Origin: Sphingomonas corticis
GTDB taxonomy: Bacteria > Pseudomonadota > Alphaproteobacteria > Sphingomonadales > Sphingomonadaceae
Length of the DNA: 64,000 bases
Direction of reading: 5' to 3'
Assembly: GCF_012035195.1 (NCBI RefSeq)
Contig: NZ_JAAVJH010000005.1
Span: 310,001-374,000, forward strand
Made by a program: the position numbers and the translations under genes. Below, in pieces: positions 52,298 to 60,190 of the stretch. Numbering within the stretch: position 1 is the stretch's first letter; each line of letters begins with the position of its first letter. The notes under the pieces are model-generated. The model made no database searches, was not told where the DNA came from, and worked only from the letters and a program-made list of their open reading frames with translations.

Positions 52298-53433
52298 TCC
52301 AGACCCCCGGTATAGTGCTGACCCTGCTGGCCTTCGTGCTGGTGATCGGTCCGCTCGTCTTCGTTCATGAGATGGGCCATTATCTCGCCGGGCGCTGGTT
52401 CGGCGTGAAGGCGGACGCCTTCTCGATCGGCTTCGGCCGCGAGGTGGCGGGCTGGACCGACCGGCGCGGTACGCGGTGGAAGATCGGCTGGATGCCGCTG
52501 GGCGGCTACGTGAAGTTCGCCGGCGACATGAACGCGGTATCGCAGCCCTCGGCGGAGTGGCTGGCGCTGCCCGCGGAGGAGCGCGCGCGCACCTTCCAGG
52601 CGAAGCCGGTGTGGCAGCGCGCGATTATCGTCGCGGCGGGGCCGGTCGTGAACTTCCTGCTGGCGATCCTGATCCTCGGCGGTTTCGCGCTCGCCTATGG
52701 CGACGCGCGCACCCCCGCCACGGTGGGGCAGGCGATCCCGGGCACGGCGGCGGCGGCGGCGGGGCTGGCCGCGGGCGACCGCATCACCGCCATTGGCGGG
52801 CGATCGATGGACACGTTCGAGGACATGGTCCGCTACGTGAAGATCCGCGCAGGCGAGCGGGTGCGGATCGACTATGTCCGCGGCGGCCGTGCGGCGAGCG
52901 TGGAGGCGACGATCGCCACCGATCGCCAGCGCGACCGGTTCGGCAACGACTATCAGGTCGGCTTGCTCGGCATCGCGCCGGCGGCGCCGCTGGTTCGTCC
53001 GGTCGGGCTGCTGGAGGCGCCGGTGATCGCGGTCGAGCGGACCGGGCAGATCGTCCAGATGATGGTGGAGACGATCGGGCAGATCGTCACCGGACGCCGA
53101 TCCGTAAAGGAACTGGGCGGGCCGCTGTCGATCGCGAAGGTATCGGGCGAGCAGATCACGCTCGGCTGGGACGCGTTCGTGTTCCTGCTGGCGCTGGTTT
53201 CCATCAATCTGGGGTTCATCAACCTGCTGCCAGTGCCGATGCTGGATGGCGGGCACCTGCTGTTCTACGCGATCGAGGCTGTCCGTCGGCGGCCGGTCGC
53301 GCCGGAGGCGATGGAATGGGCGTATCGCGGGGGGCTGGCGGCGGTATTCGCGCTGATGCTTCTCGTGACGATCAACGACCTCGGCAATTTCGGCCTGTGG
53401 CGTGCCCTGTCGGGCCTGCTTCAGCCAAGCTGA
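52294..53433 (+). CDS. rseP: site-2 protease RseP (M50 zinc metalloprotease)
   Basis: 379 residues, inner-membrane intramembrane protease. The HExxH site is FVHEMGHYLAG (His25, Glu26, His29); the third ligand site is NLLPVPMLDGGHLLFYAIEA. A single PDZ domain lies in the middle (TVGQAIPGTAAAAAGLAAGD), where E. coli RseP has two. The start is TTG 52294, overlapping the dxr stop. It would cut anti-sigma factors or signal-peptide remnants, adjoining bamA as in most proteobacteria. Confidence 0.95.
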   Translation: MIQTPGIVLTLLAFVLVIGPLVFVHEMGHYLAGRWFGVKADAFSIGFGREVAGWTDRRGTRWKIGWMPLGGYVKFAGDMNAVSQPSAEWLALPAEERARTFQAKPVWQRAIIVAAGPVVNFLLAILILGGFALAYGDARTPATVGQAIPGTAAAAAGLAAGDRITAIGGRSMDTFEDMVRYVKIRAGERVRIDYVRGGRAASVEATIATDRQRDRFGNDYQVGLLGIAPAAPLVRPVGLLEAPVIAVERTGQIVQMMVETIGQIVTGRRSVKELGGPLSIAKVSGEQITLGWDAFVFLLALVSINLGFINLLPVPMLDGGHLLFYAIEAVRRRPVAPEAMEWAYRGGLAAVFALMLLVTINDLGNFGLWRALSGLLQPS

Positions 53434-53529
53434 TCGAGCGGCGATATTGATCGCGCGGGCGGGTTCGGGCAGGGCGACGCGGCCCGGCCCTGATGACGAG
53501 GCGCGCGGATTTTCTCGAGTGGGATTTTG

Positions 53530-56241
53530 GTGACGGTGCTCAACCTTTCGACTTCGCGGGCCCGCGTGGCGGCCCTGCTCGGCTGCACCATGCTGGCCGG
53601 CATCCCCGCGTCGGCGTTCGCGCAGGCCCGGCCCGCCGCCGCCACGCCTGCGGCAGCCACCGCCCCGGCAACGTCGCCGACGGATAACGTCCGCACGATC
53701 AAGTCGTTGCGTGTCGAAGGGTCGCAGCGCATCGAGGCGGAGACGGCGCTCAGCTACACCAAGCTGCGCCAGGGCCAGCCCTATACCAACGAGCTGCTCG
53801 ACCAGGCGATCAAGGACCTGTTCGCGAGCGACCTGTTCGCCGACGTCTCCATCTCCGGCGCGGAGACGGGCGACATCGTCATCCGCGTGCGCGAGAACCC
53901 GATCATCAACCGCGTGATCCTGGAAGGGAACAAGCGGCTGAAGGACGACAAGATCGTCAAGGAGATCAAGCTCAAGCCGCGGCAGATCTTCACCCGCGCC
54001 GCGGTGCGCCAGGACGTGGCGCGCATCATCGAGCTTTACCGGCGCCAGGGCCGCTTCGCCGCGTCGGTCGAGCCGAAGATGGTGTCGCTCGACCAGAACC
54101 GCGTCGACGTGGTGTTCGAGATTGCCGAGGGGCCCAAATCCAAGGTCCGGCAGATCAACATCCTCGGCAACGAGGTATTCGACGACGGCAAGCTGCGGGC
54201 GCAGATGGCCACGAAGGAGGCGCGCTTCTACCGCTTCCTGTCGTCCGGCACCTCCTACGACCAGGATCGTCTGGCCTACGACCAGCAGAAGCTGCGCCAG
54301 TTCTACCTGACGGAGGGCTACGCCGACTTCCGCGTGACCAGCGCCGTGGCGGAGCTGACGCCGGACAAGAAGGACTTCATCATCACCTACGTGGTGGAGG
54401 AGGGTCCCCGCTACAAATTCGGCGACGTGACGGTCGACAGCGACATCCGCGATTTCGACGGCAAGAAACTGGCGACGACGCTGCCGATCAAGAAGGGCGA
54501 CTGGTACAATGCGAAGGCGGTGGAGGACACCGTCGACAACCTGTCGCAGACGACGGGGCTGTTCGGCTACGCCTTCACCCAGGTGCAGCCCGAGTTCCAG
54601 CGCGACCGCGAATCGCTCACCATGTCGATCAACTTCCACATCGGCCAGGCGCAGCGCACCTATGTCGAGCGGGTGGACATCACGGGCAACACGAACACGC
54701 AGGACAAGGTGATCCGGCGCGAGGTACGCCTGGCCGAGGGCGACGCCTTCAACACCTTCCAGGTGAAGCGCTCGCAGGATCGCATCAACAGCCTGGGCTA
54801 TTTCCAGGACAAGTTCGAGATCAAGCAGACGCCGGGCAGCGCCGCGGACCGCGTCGTGCTGGAAGCGAACGTGGAGGAGAAGTCGACCGGCGAGCTTCAG
54901 CTCTCCGCCGGCTATTCCTCGCTGGAGCGTTTCATCATCCAGGCGAACATCACCCAGCGAAACTTCCGCGGTCGCGGGCAGGAGCTGCGCGCGGGCGTCA
55001 ACTATTCGACCTACTCCAAGTCGATCGAGCTGGGCTTCACCGAGCCGTACCTGTTCGACCGCAACATCGCCGTCGGCGTCGACGTGTTCCGCCGCGACTT
55101 CAACTCGTTCAACTTCATCGGTACCAATCGCAACACCACCTACGAGCAGACGACCACGGGCTTCCAGGTGCGCGCGGGCGTGCCGCTGACCGAATTTTGG
55201 CAGCTCGCCGGGCGGTACAGCCTGTCCTACGACGACGTGGGGCTGGACGAGGCGACCTTCTTCACCAACGGCGAGTGCGATCCGCTCAAGGCCGGCCGCT
55301 ACCTGTGCGACGCGCTGGGCAAGCGGCTGACCTCGTCGGTCGGCTATTCGCTGATCTACGACAGCCTCAACAGCCGGCTGCGGCCGAGCGCGGGCCAGCG
55401 CCTGTCGTTCAGCCAGGACTTCGCCGGGCTGGGCGGCGACGTGAAGTACATCCGCACCCGCGTCGAAGGCTCCAAGTTCAAGAGCCTGGGCGGCGGCTTC
55501 ATCGCCTCCGTGGTGGCGGAGGGCGGCTACATCCACTCGCTGCAGGGGTCGCCGGGGCCGGGCCGCGACGCGATCCGCATCAACGACCGCTTCTACCTGG
55601 GCGAGCCGCAGTTCCGCGGCTTCGACATTCGTGGCGTCGGCCCGCGCGTGCAGCGTATCCGCTACACGACCGACACGACGGGCGCGCAGGTGCTGGTATC
55701 CGACCGCGACCAGATCATCGACGACGCGCTGGGCGGCAAGGCCTATTATCTCGGCCGCGTCGAGCTGGAGATCCCGCTCGGCTCCGGCGCGCGCGAGATG
55801 GGGCTGCGCCCGTCGATCTACGCGCAGATGGGCAGCCTGTTCAACATCACCCGGCCGCGCCCCACCGCCGTGTTCCCGACGACGACGGACGCCAACGGCA
55901 ACACCGTGGTGCTGCCGCTGCCGCAGGTCGACGGAGCGGGCAATCCGCTCTATTACTACGTCAACGCGGCGGGCGCCGCGGTGCAGACGATCTGCGCCGC
56001 GGGCCTTCCCGACGGCAGCGGCGCCTGCAACGGCATCGTGCCCAACGTGCCGCTGATCGCGTCCGAGCCGTTCCTGGAGCGGTTCCTGGGCGATTCGGCC
56101 CGGCCGCGCGTGTCCGTGGGTATCGGCGTCAACTGGAACTCGCCGTTCGGTCCGCTCCGCATCGATCTCGCCAAGGCGCTCGTCAGCCAGCCCGGCGACG
56201 ATCGCAAGCTCATCACCTTCAACGTAGGGACACAGTTCTGA
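53530..56241 (+). CDS. bamA: outer membrane protein assembly factor BamA
   Basis: About 903 residues. A signal peptide (VTVLNLSTSRARVAALLGCT then MLAGIPASAFAQ) is followed by five POTRA domains (about 50-430, IKSLRVEGSQRIEAETALSY, INRVILEGNKRLKDDKIVKE and so on) and the 16-strand Omp85 barrel with EPYLFDRNIAVGVDVFRRDF, the lid-loop region RGFDIRGVGPRV and terminal LITFNVGTQF ending in Phe. GTG 53530 is used; TTG 53527 just before it is an alternative, and no strong Shine-Dalgarno is seen. The stop shares one base with the next start (TGATG). Confidence 0.96.
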   Translation: MTVLNLSTSRARVAALLGCTMLAGIPASAFAQARPAAATPAAATAPATSPTDNVRTIKSLRVEGSQRIEAETALSYTKLRQGQPYTNELLDQAIKDLFASDLFADVSISGAETGDIVIRVRENPIINRVILEGNKRLKDDKIVKEIKLKPRQIFTRAAVRQDVARIIELYRRQGRFAASVEPKMVSLDQNRVDVVFEIAEGPKSKVRQINILGNEVFDDGKLRAQMATKEARFYRFLSSGTSYDQDRLAYDQQKLRQFYLTEGYADFRVTSAVAELTPDKKDFIITYVVEEGPRYKFGDVTVDSDIRDFDGKKLATTLPIKKGDWYNAKAVEDTVDNLSQTTGLFGYAFTQVQPEFQRDRESLTMSINFHIGQAQRTYVERVDITGNTNTQDKVIRREVRLAEGDAFNTFQVKRSQDRINSLGYFQDKFEIKQTPGSAADRVVLEANVEEKSTGELQLSAGYSSLERFIIQANITQRNFRGRGQELRAGVNYSTYSKSIELGFTEPYLFDRNIAVGVDVFRRDFNSFNFIGTNRNTTYEQTTTGFQVRAGVPLTEFWQLAGRYSLSYDDVGLDEATFFTNGECDPLKAGRYLCDALGKRLTSSVGYSLIYDSLNSRLRPSAGQRLSFSQDFAGLGGDVKYIRTRVEGSKFKSLGGGFIASVVAEGGYIHSLQGSPGPGRDAIRINDRFYLGEPQFRGFDIRGVGPRVQRIRYTTDTTGAQVLVSDRDQIIDDALGGKAYYLGRVELEIPLGSGAREMGLRPSIYAQMGSLFNITRPRPTAVFPTTTDANGNTVVLPLPQVDGAGNPLYYYVNAAGAAVQTICAAGLPDGSGACNGIVPNVPLIASEPFLERFLGDSARPRVSVGIGVNWNSPFGPLRIDLAKALVSQPGDDRKLITFNVGTQF

Positions 56242-56903
56242 TGACGACGTTCAAGACGCTCCTTCTCGCCGCCGCCCTCGCGGTGCCGGGTGTCGCCGCC
56301 GCTCAGGTCGGCGGCGTGGCCGTGGCCGATCCGGAGGGTGCGGTCGCCAATTCCAAGGCGTGGGCCGCCGCGCGCGGACAGATCGCGACCACGTACAAGA
56401 CGCAGATCGACCAGGCGAACGCGCGTCGCACCGCGATTACCACCGAGTTGCAGCCGCTGGTCGCCGCGTATCAGCGCGCCGCCGCCGCCCCCGGCGCCAC
56501 GGAGGCCTCGCTGCGCACCCAGGCGCAGGCGATCCAGACGAAGGAGCAGGCCGCCAACGCCGAGCTCGGCCGTCTGACGGCGCCCGCCAGCCGCGCCCAG
56601 GCGTACGCGCTTGAGCAGATCTCGGCGAAGCTGCCCGAGGCGGTGAACGCCGCCGTGCGCGCCCGCAACGTCAGCCTGCTGCTGCGGCCGAACGCGGCGC
56701 TGTTCGCGAACCCGGCGGCGGATATCACCGCCGCCATCACCGCAGAGCTCGACCGCACGGTGCCCAGCGTGACGATCACGCCCCCGGCCAACTGGCAGCC
56801 GGGGCAGCAGCAGCAGGGCGCCGCCGCCCCCGCCGCGGGCACGCCCGCCGCGCCGGCGACCACCGCTCCCGCGACGACCACGCGGCGTCCCACCGGACGC
56901 TGA
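56241..56903 (+). CDS. OmpH/Skp-like periplasmic chaperone
   Basis: 220 residues: signal peptide ([22 protein letters not shown], cut into [20 protein letters not shown] and AQ), then [20 protein letters not shown], the OmpH start, and two long helices ([19 protein letters not shown] to [20 protein letters not shown]). The C-terminal 50 residues are a Pro/Ala/Gln-rich tail not found in Skp. It should hold unfolded outer-membrane proteins for BamA, with which it overlaps by one base. Confidence 0.85.
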   Translation: MTTFKTLLLAAALAVPGVAAAQVGGVAVADPEGAVANSKAWAAARGQIATTYKTQIDQANARRTAITTELQPLVAAYQRAAAAPGATEASLRTQAQAIQTKEQAANAELGRLTAPASRAQAYALEQISAKLPEAVNAAVRARNVSLLLRPNAALFANPAADITAAITAELDRTVPSVTITPPANWQPGQQQQGAAAPAAGTPAAPATTAPATTTRRPTGR

Positions 56904-56910
56904 TCGCACG

Positions 56911-57384
56911 ATGGGCGACACGACCGACACGAACCCGGGCGCGCTCGACATCGGGCGCGTCATGGCCGCGCTGCCGCATCGCTATCCGATGCTGCTCGTC
57001 GATCGGGTGGAAGAGCTGGTGCCCGACCGCTCGATCGCGGCGATCAAGGCGGTGACGATCAACGAAGGCTTCTTCCAGGGCCATTTCCCCGGCCGGCCGA
57101 TCATGCCCGGCGTCCTCATCGTCGAGGCACTGGCGCAGGCGGCGGGGGTGCTGGCGGTGGAGAGCCTGGGGCTCGCCGGGTCGGGCAAGCTCGTCTATTT
57201 CATGGCGATCGAGGGCGCGAAGTTCCGCAAGCCGGTGGAACCCGGCGTCCTCCTCCGCCTGGAAGTGACGTTCGTCCAGAAGCGCTCCAGCGTGTGCAAG
57301 TTCGCCGGCGTCGCGCGCGTCGACGGGCAGGTGGCGGCGGAGGCGAACTTCACCGCCATGATCGCCGACCCGCCCAAGGCCTGA
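56911..57384 (+). CDS. fabZ: 3-hydroxyacyl-ACP dehydratase FabZ
   Basis: 157 residues of the hotdog-fold dehydratase of fatty acid elongation. The active site is [20 protein letters not shown] with His58 and Glu72. [20 protein letters not shown] is typical. In most Gram-negative bacteria lpxD precedes and lpxA follows fabZ here; both are absent. Seven bases separate it from the Skp-like gene. Confidence 0.96.
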   Translation: MGDTTDTNPGALDIGRVMAALPHRYPMLLVDRVEELVPDRSIAAIKAVTINEGFFQGHFPGRPIMPGVLIVEALAQAAGVLAVESLGLAGSGKLVYFMAIEGAKFRKPVEPGVLLRLEVTFVQKRSSVCKFAGVARVDGQVAAEANFTAMIADPPKA

Positions 57385-57479
57385 ACGCCGGGTCCATGCT
57401 TTGACTTTTCGCGCGCCCGCCGCTAGGCGCGCGCCTTCCTTCCGGCTGGTCGGAAACCAGCCATTTCGGAGAACGGAAC

Positions 57480-57710
57480 ATGAAGAAAGACACGCACCCC
57501 GACTATCACATGATCAAGGTGCAGATGACCGACGGCACCGTGTACGAGACCCGCTCCACCTGGGGCAAGGAAGGCGACACGATGACGCTGGAGATCGACC
57601 CGCTCGCGCATCCGGCCTGGACCGGCGGCAAGGGCCAGCTGCTCGACCAGGGCGGCCAGGTGGCGCGCTTCAACAAGCGTTTCGGTGGCGGTCTCACGCT
57701 CCGCAAGTAA
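57480..57710 (+). CDS. rpmE: 50S ribosomal protein L31
   Basis: 76 residues, [20 protein letters not shown] then [20 protein letters not shown] and HPAWTGG. It contains no cysteine, so it is the zinc-free form usual in alphaproteobacteria. GGAGAACGGAAC precedes ATG 57480. The gene stands alone, 95 bases after fabZ. Confidence 0.95.
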   Translation: MKKDTHPDYHMIKVQMTDGTVYETRSTWGKEGDTMTLEIDPLAHPAWTGGKGQLLDQGGQVARFNKRFGGGLTLRK

Positions 57711-57732
57711 GCGGAGAGCGACTGATCCAGAT

Positions 57733-57747
57733 TTAGCGGATCCTTAA
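57733..57747 (+). promoter_or_regulatory. CtrA-like binding site upstream of the PilZ gene
   Basis: TTAG (57733-57736), seven bases, TTAA (57744-57747) matches the CtrA box TTAA-N7-TTAA in seven of eight positions. CtrA is the cell-cycle and motility regulator of alphaproteobacteria and often controls PilZ or flagellar genes. It is 24 bases from the start codon. Confidence 0.45.
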
Positions 57748-57748
57748 C

Positions 57749-57774
57749 CATGGCGGCGTAGCATCGCCGCCATG
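57749..57774 (+). promoter_or_regulatory. hairpin covering the PilZ start codon
   Basis: CATGGCGGCG (57749-57758), loop TAGCAT and CGCCGCCATG (57765-57774) form a perfect 10-bp stem whose 3' arm contains the ATG of the PilZ gene. No Shine-Dalgarno is visible. A minimal upstream frame ATG GCG GCG TAG (57750-57761) lies in the 5' arm. Either the start is sequestered until unfolded or the message starts inside the stem. Confidence 0.6.
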
Positions 57775-58101
57775 TTCGCTGCCCAATACGAACCTGCCGA
57801 ACGCGAACGCCGGCGCCGCGGATCCCGCGCGCCGGCGGGCGTGGTCGCCCGCGTCGACCCGGGCGACGAGCAGGTGCTGGGTCCGAAGACCCTCTGCCGC
57901 GTGGCCGACATCACGGTGCACGGCTGCAAGCTGGAAACCTATACCGCACTCAGCCGCGGCGCCGCGATCTGGTTGACGCTGCCGGGCGGCGGCATCGTGG
58001 CGGCGGACGTCATCTGGGCGGACGACTTCAACGCCGGCTGCGTCTTCCTCGACCCGCTGCGCCAGGCGCTGGTCGACCGGTTGGCGAAGCTGCACCGCTG
58101 A
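57772..58101 (+). CDS. PilZ domain protein
   Basis: 109 residues, a single PilZ domain. The Arg-rich N-terminus (ERERRRRGSRAPAG) supplies the RxxxR-type c-di-GMP clamp, followed by LCRVADITVHGCKLETYTAL, a variant of the D/NxSxxG motif (here DITVHG), and DDFNAGCVFLDPL. c-di-GMP binding is likely but the second motif is not canonical. The start at ATG 57772 is forced by the lack of alternatives until 57841. Confidence 0.85.
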   Translation: MFAAQYEPAERERRRRGSRAPAGVVARVDPGDEQVLGPKTLCRVADITVHGCKLETYTALSRGAAIWLTLPGGGIVAADVIWADDFNAGCVFLDPLRQALVDRLAKLHR

Positions 58102-58115
58102 TCGCGAACTTTCGC

Positions 58116-58205
58116 TGGCGGACAGGGTGGGATTCGAACCCACGGTGAGCGTGAACCCACGGCGGTTTTCAAGACCGCTGCCTTAAACCACTCGGCCACC
58201 TGTCC
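58116..58205 (-). tRNA. tRNA-Ser (anticodon TGA)
   Basis: 90 bases including encoded CCA (58118-58116). Acceptor GGACAGG/CCTGTCC, anticodon stem-loop with loop CTTGAAA (TGA), a long variable arm as in class II tRNAs (GTGGGTTCACGCTCAC) and the T loop GGTTCGAATCC. Reads TCA and related serine codons. Confidence 0.96.
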
Positions 58206-58318
58206 TCGCGCGCTCCTTTGCGCCGGAAGCGGCGCGCTTGTCGAGAGGCGCGATAGGCGGAGGGCCGGCAGCGACGATCGGTGGTTCCGCGCGCCCGGAC
58301 GCTATGCCACAAGGCGGC

Positions 58319-59356
58319 ATGGCCACGCGCAACGCTCCCTTCCTCCATCTCCTGCGGCTGGCGGCCGCGCTGTGCGCGGCAGCGCCGGCGGCGGGGCAGG
58401 ACGATCCCGGCTTCCAATCCTATCTGTCCCAGGTCCGCGCCCGCGCCGCGGCGGAGGGTGTGCGCGCGGCGACGATCGACGCCAGCTTCGCCGGGCTCAC
58501 CTTCAACCCCCGCGTCGTCGCGCTCGACCGGCAGCAGCCGGAAACCGCGCCCAATGCGCCCGTCTCCGATTTCGCACCCTATCGCGCGCGCCACGTCGAT
58601 GCGGCACGCATCTCGCGCGGGCGTGCGACCTATCAGGCGCAGCGCTCCCGGCTCGCCGCGGTGGAGGCGGCGACCGGCGTGCCCGAGCAGATCATGGTCG
58701 CGATCTGGGGGCACGAGACCAATTACGGCAGCTACACCGGCAACTTCGACCTGGTCCGCAGCCTCGCCAGCCTCGCCTACGACGGGCGTCGGCGACCGCT
58801 GTTCGAGGGCGAGCTGGTCGCCGCGCTGAAGATGATCGACCGCGGCGTCATCTCGCGCGAGCGACTGGTCGGCAGCTGGGCCGGGGCGACCGGCAATCCG
58901 CAATTCCTGCCGTCGGTCTACCTGCGCCTCGCCCGCGACGCCGACGGCGACGGGCGTGCGGACATCTGGAACAGCGCGCCCGACACGCTGGCGTCGATCG
59001 GCAACTACTTCGTGCAGGCGGGCTGGCGCCCGGGGCAGCCCTGGGGCGTGCCCGTCACCGTGCCGGCGGGCTTCTCGCGCGCGGCGGTGGCCAACCGCCT
59101 CGTGTCGCCGCGCTGCCCGCGGGTGTTCCAGCGTCATTCGGGCTGGCGCTCCATGGCGGAGTGGCGCGCGCTGGGGATCGTGCCGGAACGGGGCAGCTGG
59201 CCCGCGGACGACATCCAGGCGGTGCTGATCGAACCGGACGGGCAGGGGAGCACCGCCTATCTGCTGACCGGCAACTATCGCGTCATCCTCGACTACAATT
59301 GCTCGAACTTCTACGCCCTCTCCGTGGGATTGCTCGCCGATGAGATTGCTCGCTAG
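58319..59356 (+). CDS. lytic murein transglycosylase (MltB-like, SLT_2)
   Basis: 345 residues, an exported peptidoglycan lyase. Signal peptide MATRNAPFLHLLRLAAALCA then APAAG, followed by SLT_2 domain: QIMVAIWGHETNYGSYTGNF with catalytic Glu in GHETNYG, SLASLAYDGRRRPLFEGEL and LVGSWAGATGNPQFLPSVYL. ATG 58319 is preferred to 58304 (MPQGG) because AAGG lies at spacing. It overlaps the RlpA-like gene by 17 bases (59340-59356). Confidence 0.92.
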   Translation: MATRNAPFLHLLRLAAALCAAAPAAGQDDPGFQSYLSQVRARAAAEGVRAATIDASFAGLTFNPRVVALDRQQPETAPNAPVSDFAPYRARHVDAARISRGRATYQAQRSRLAAVEAATGVPEQIMVAIWGHETNYGSYTGNFDLVRSLASLAYDGRRRPLFEGELVAALKMIDRGVISRERLVGSWAGATGNPQFLPSVYLRLARDADGDGRADIWNSAPDTLASIGNYFVQAGWRPGQPWGVPVTVPAGFSRAAVANRLVSPRCPRVFQRHSGWRSMAEWRALGIVPERGSWPADDIQAVLIEPDGQGSTAYLLTGNYRVILDYNCSNFYALSVGLLADEIAR

Positions 59357-60182
59357 CCTCCTCACTCTCGCGTTGGTCGCCCCCGCGGCGGCCTCCGCGC
59401 AGCTGCCGCCCGAGGCGGCGGGGGCGAGTGGGCTCAGCGGGACGGCTGGCGGCGGCAGGTCGAGCGGTGCGTACGATACCGTCCTCTACGCCGACGTGGA
59501 GCCGCTGCCCGGCGCCCCGTCGATCGCGGCGCCGCTCGCCGTGGGTAGCTACGCCGAGGTCACGGCGCTCGACAGCGGGCGCACCGTGCTGGTGCTCGTC
59601 GCCTCCACCGCGGAACGATTGCGCCTGTCGCGCGCGGCGGCCGAGGCACTGAGGCTGGCGTCGCGCGGCGCGGTTCGCGTGCGCGCGGTGACGCCGCCTG
59701 CCGCGGATGTCGCCGCGCTGCGCCGCGGCGAACCGGCGTCACCGCGGCTCGATACGCCGGAAATGGTGCTTCGCCCGCTGCGCCGGCAGCTGCCGGTCGA
59801 GACGGCCACCACGCCGCCGCGCATTCCGCTGGCGCCGGATGCGCGCGCGAGGCCCGGCGCCCGCACCGTCGCCGACTTCGCTCCCCCGCCGCCCACCGCG
59901 CTGAAGGTCGGCGCGGCGACGGTTCCCGCCACGGAAGTGCCCCCGGTCGAACTGGTGGGGCCGCCCTTCGCCGCGGGCCGGTTGATGGTGGGGGTCGAGA
60001 CGGGCAGCGACGAGCGCCGGGCGCGTGACATCGCCGGCGCGCTGGGCGGAACGGCGGAGCGTCGCGAGAGCGGGTGGCGGGTCCGCGTCGGGCCCTACAC
60101 CGATCTGGCCAAGGCGCAGGCGGCGCGTGACGGGGCGGTCGCGCGCGGCTATGCCGACGCCTTCATCTTCATCGTCGACTGA
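59340..60182 (+). CDS. RlpA-like protein with SPOR domain, catalytic residues lost
   Basis: 280 residues: signal peptide (MRLLASLLTLALVAPAAASA), a double-psi beta-barrel of RlpA type (about 45-115, SYAEVTALDSGRTVLVLVAS) and a C-terminal SPOR domain (about 210-280, GVETGSDERRARDIAGALGG, then RVRVGPYTDLAKAQAA). Where active RlpA has NDRGPF, this protein reads VASTAERLRLS, so the catalytic Asp is missing. It should still bind denuded peptidoglycan at the septum through SPOR. Between mltB and dacA, so a non-lytic partner of those enzymes is a reasonable guess. Confidence 0.78.
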   Translation: MRLLASLLTLALVAPAAASAQLPPEAAGASGLSGTAGGGRSSGAYDTVLYADVEPLPGAPSIAAPLAVGSYAEVTALDSGRTVLVLVASTAERLRLSRAAAEALRLASRGAVRVRAVTPPAADVAALRRGEPASPRLDTPEMVLRPLRRQLPVETATTPPRIPLAPDARARPGARTVADFAPPPPTALKVGAATVPATEVPPVELVGPPFAAGRLMVGVETGSDERRARDIAGALGGTAERRESGWRVRVGPYTDLAKAQAARDGAVARGYADAFIFIVD

Positions 60183-60190
60183 GTATCGCC

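Noticed and set aside
53493..53687. Short frame starting just before bamA (MTRRADFLEWDFGDG)
   Set aside because: Overlaps the signal peptide of bamA in another frame and shows no family.
52198..55536. A very long open frame on the minus strand opposite rseP and bamA (over 1100 codons)
   Set aside because: It mirrors the codon pattern of the high-GC genes on the plus strand, has low-complexity Arg/Asp/His/Gln-rich composition and no recognisable domain.
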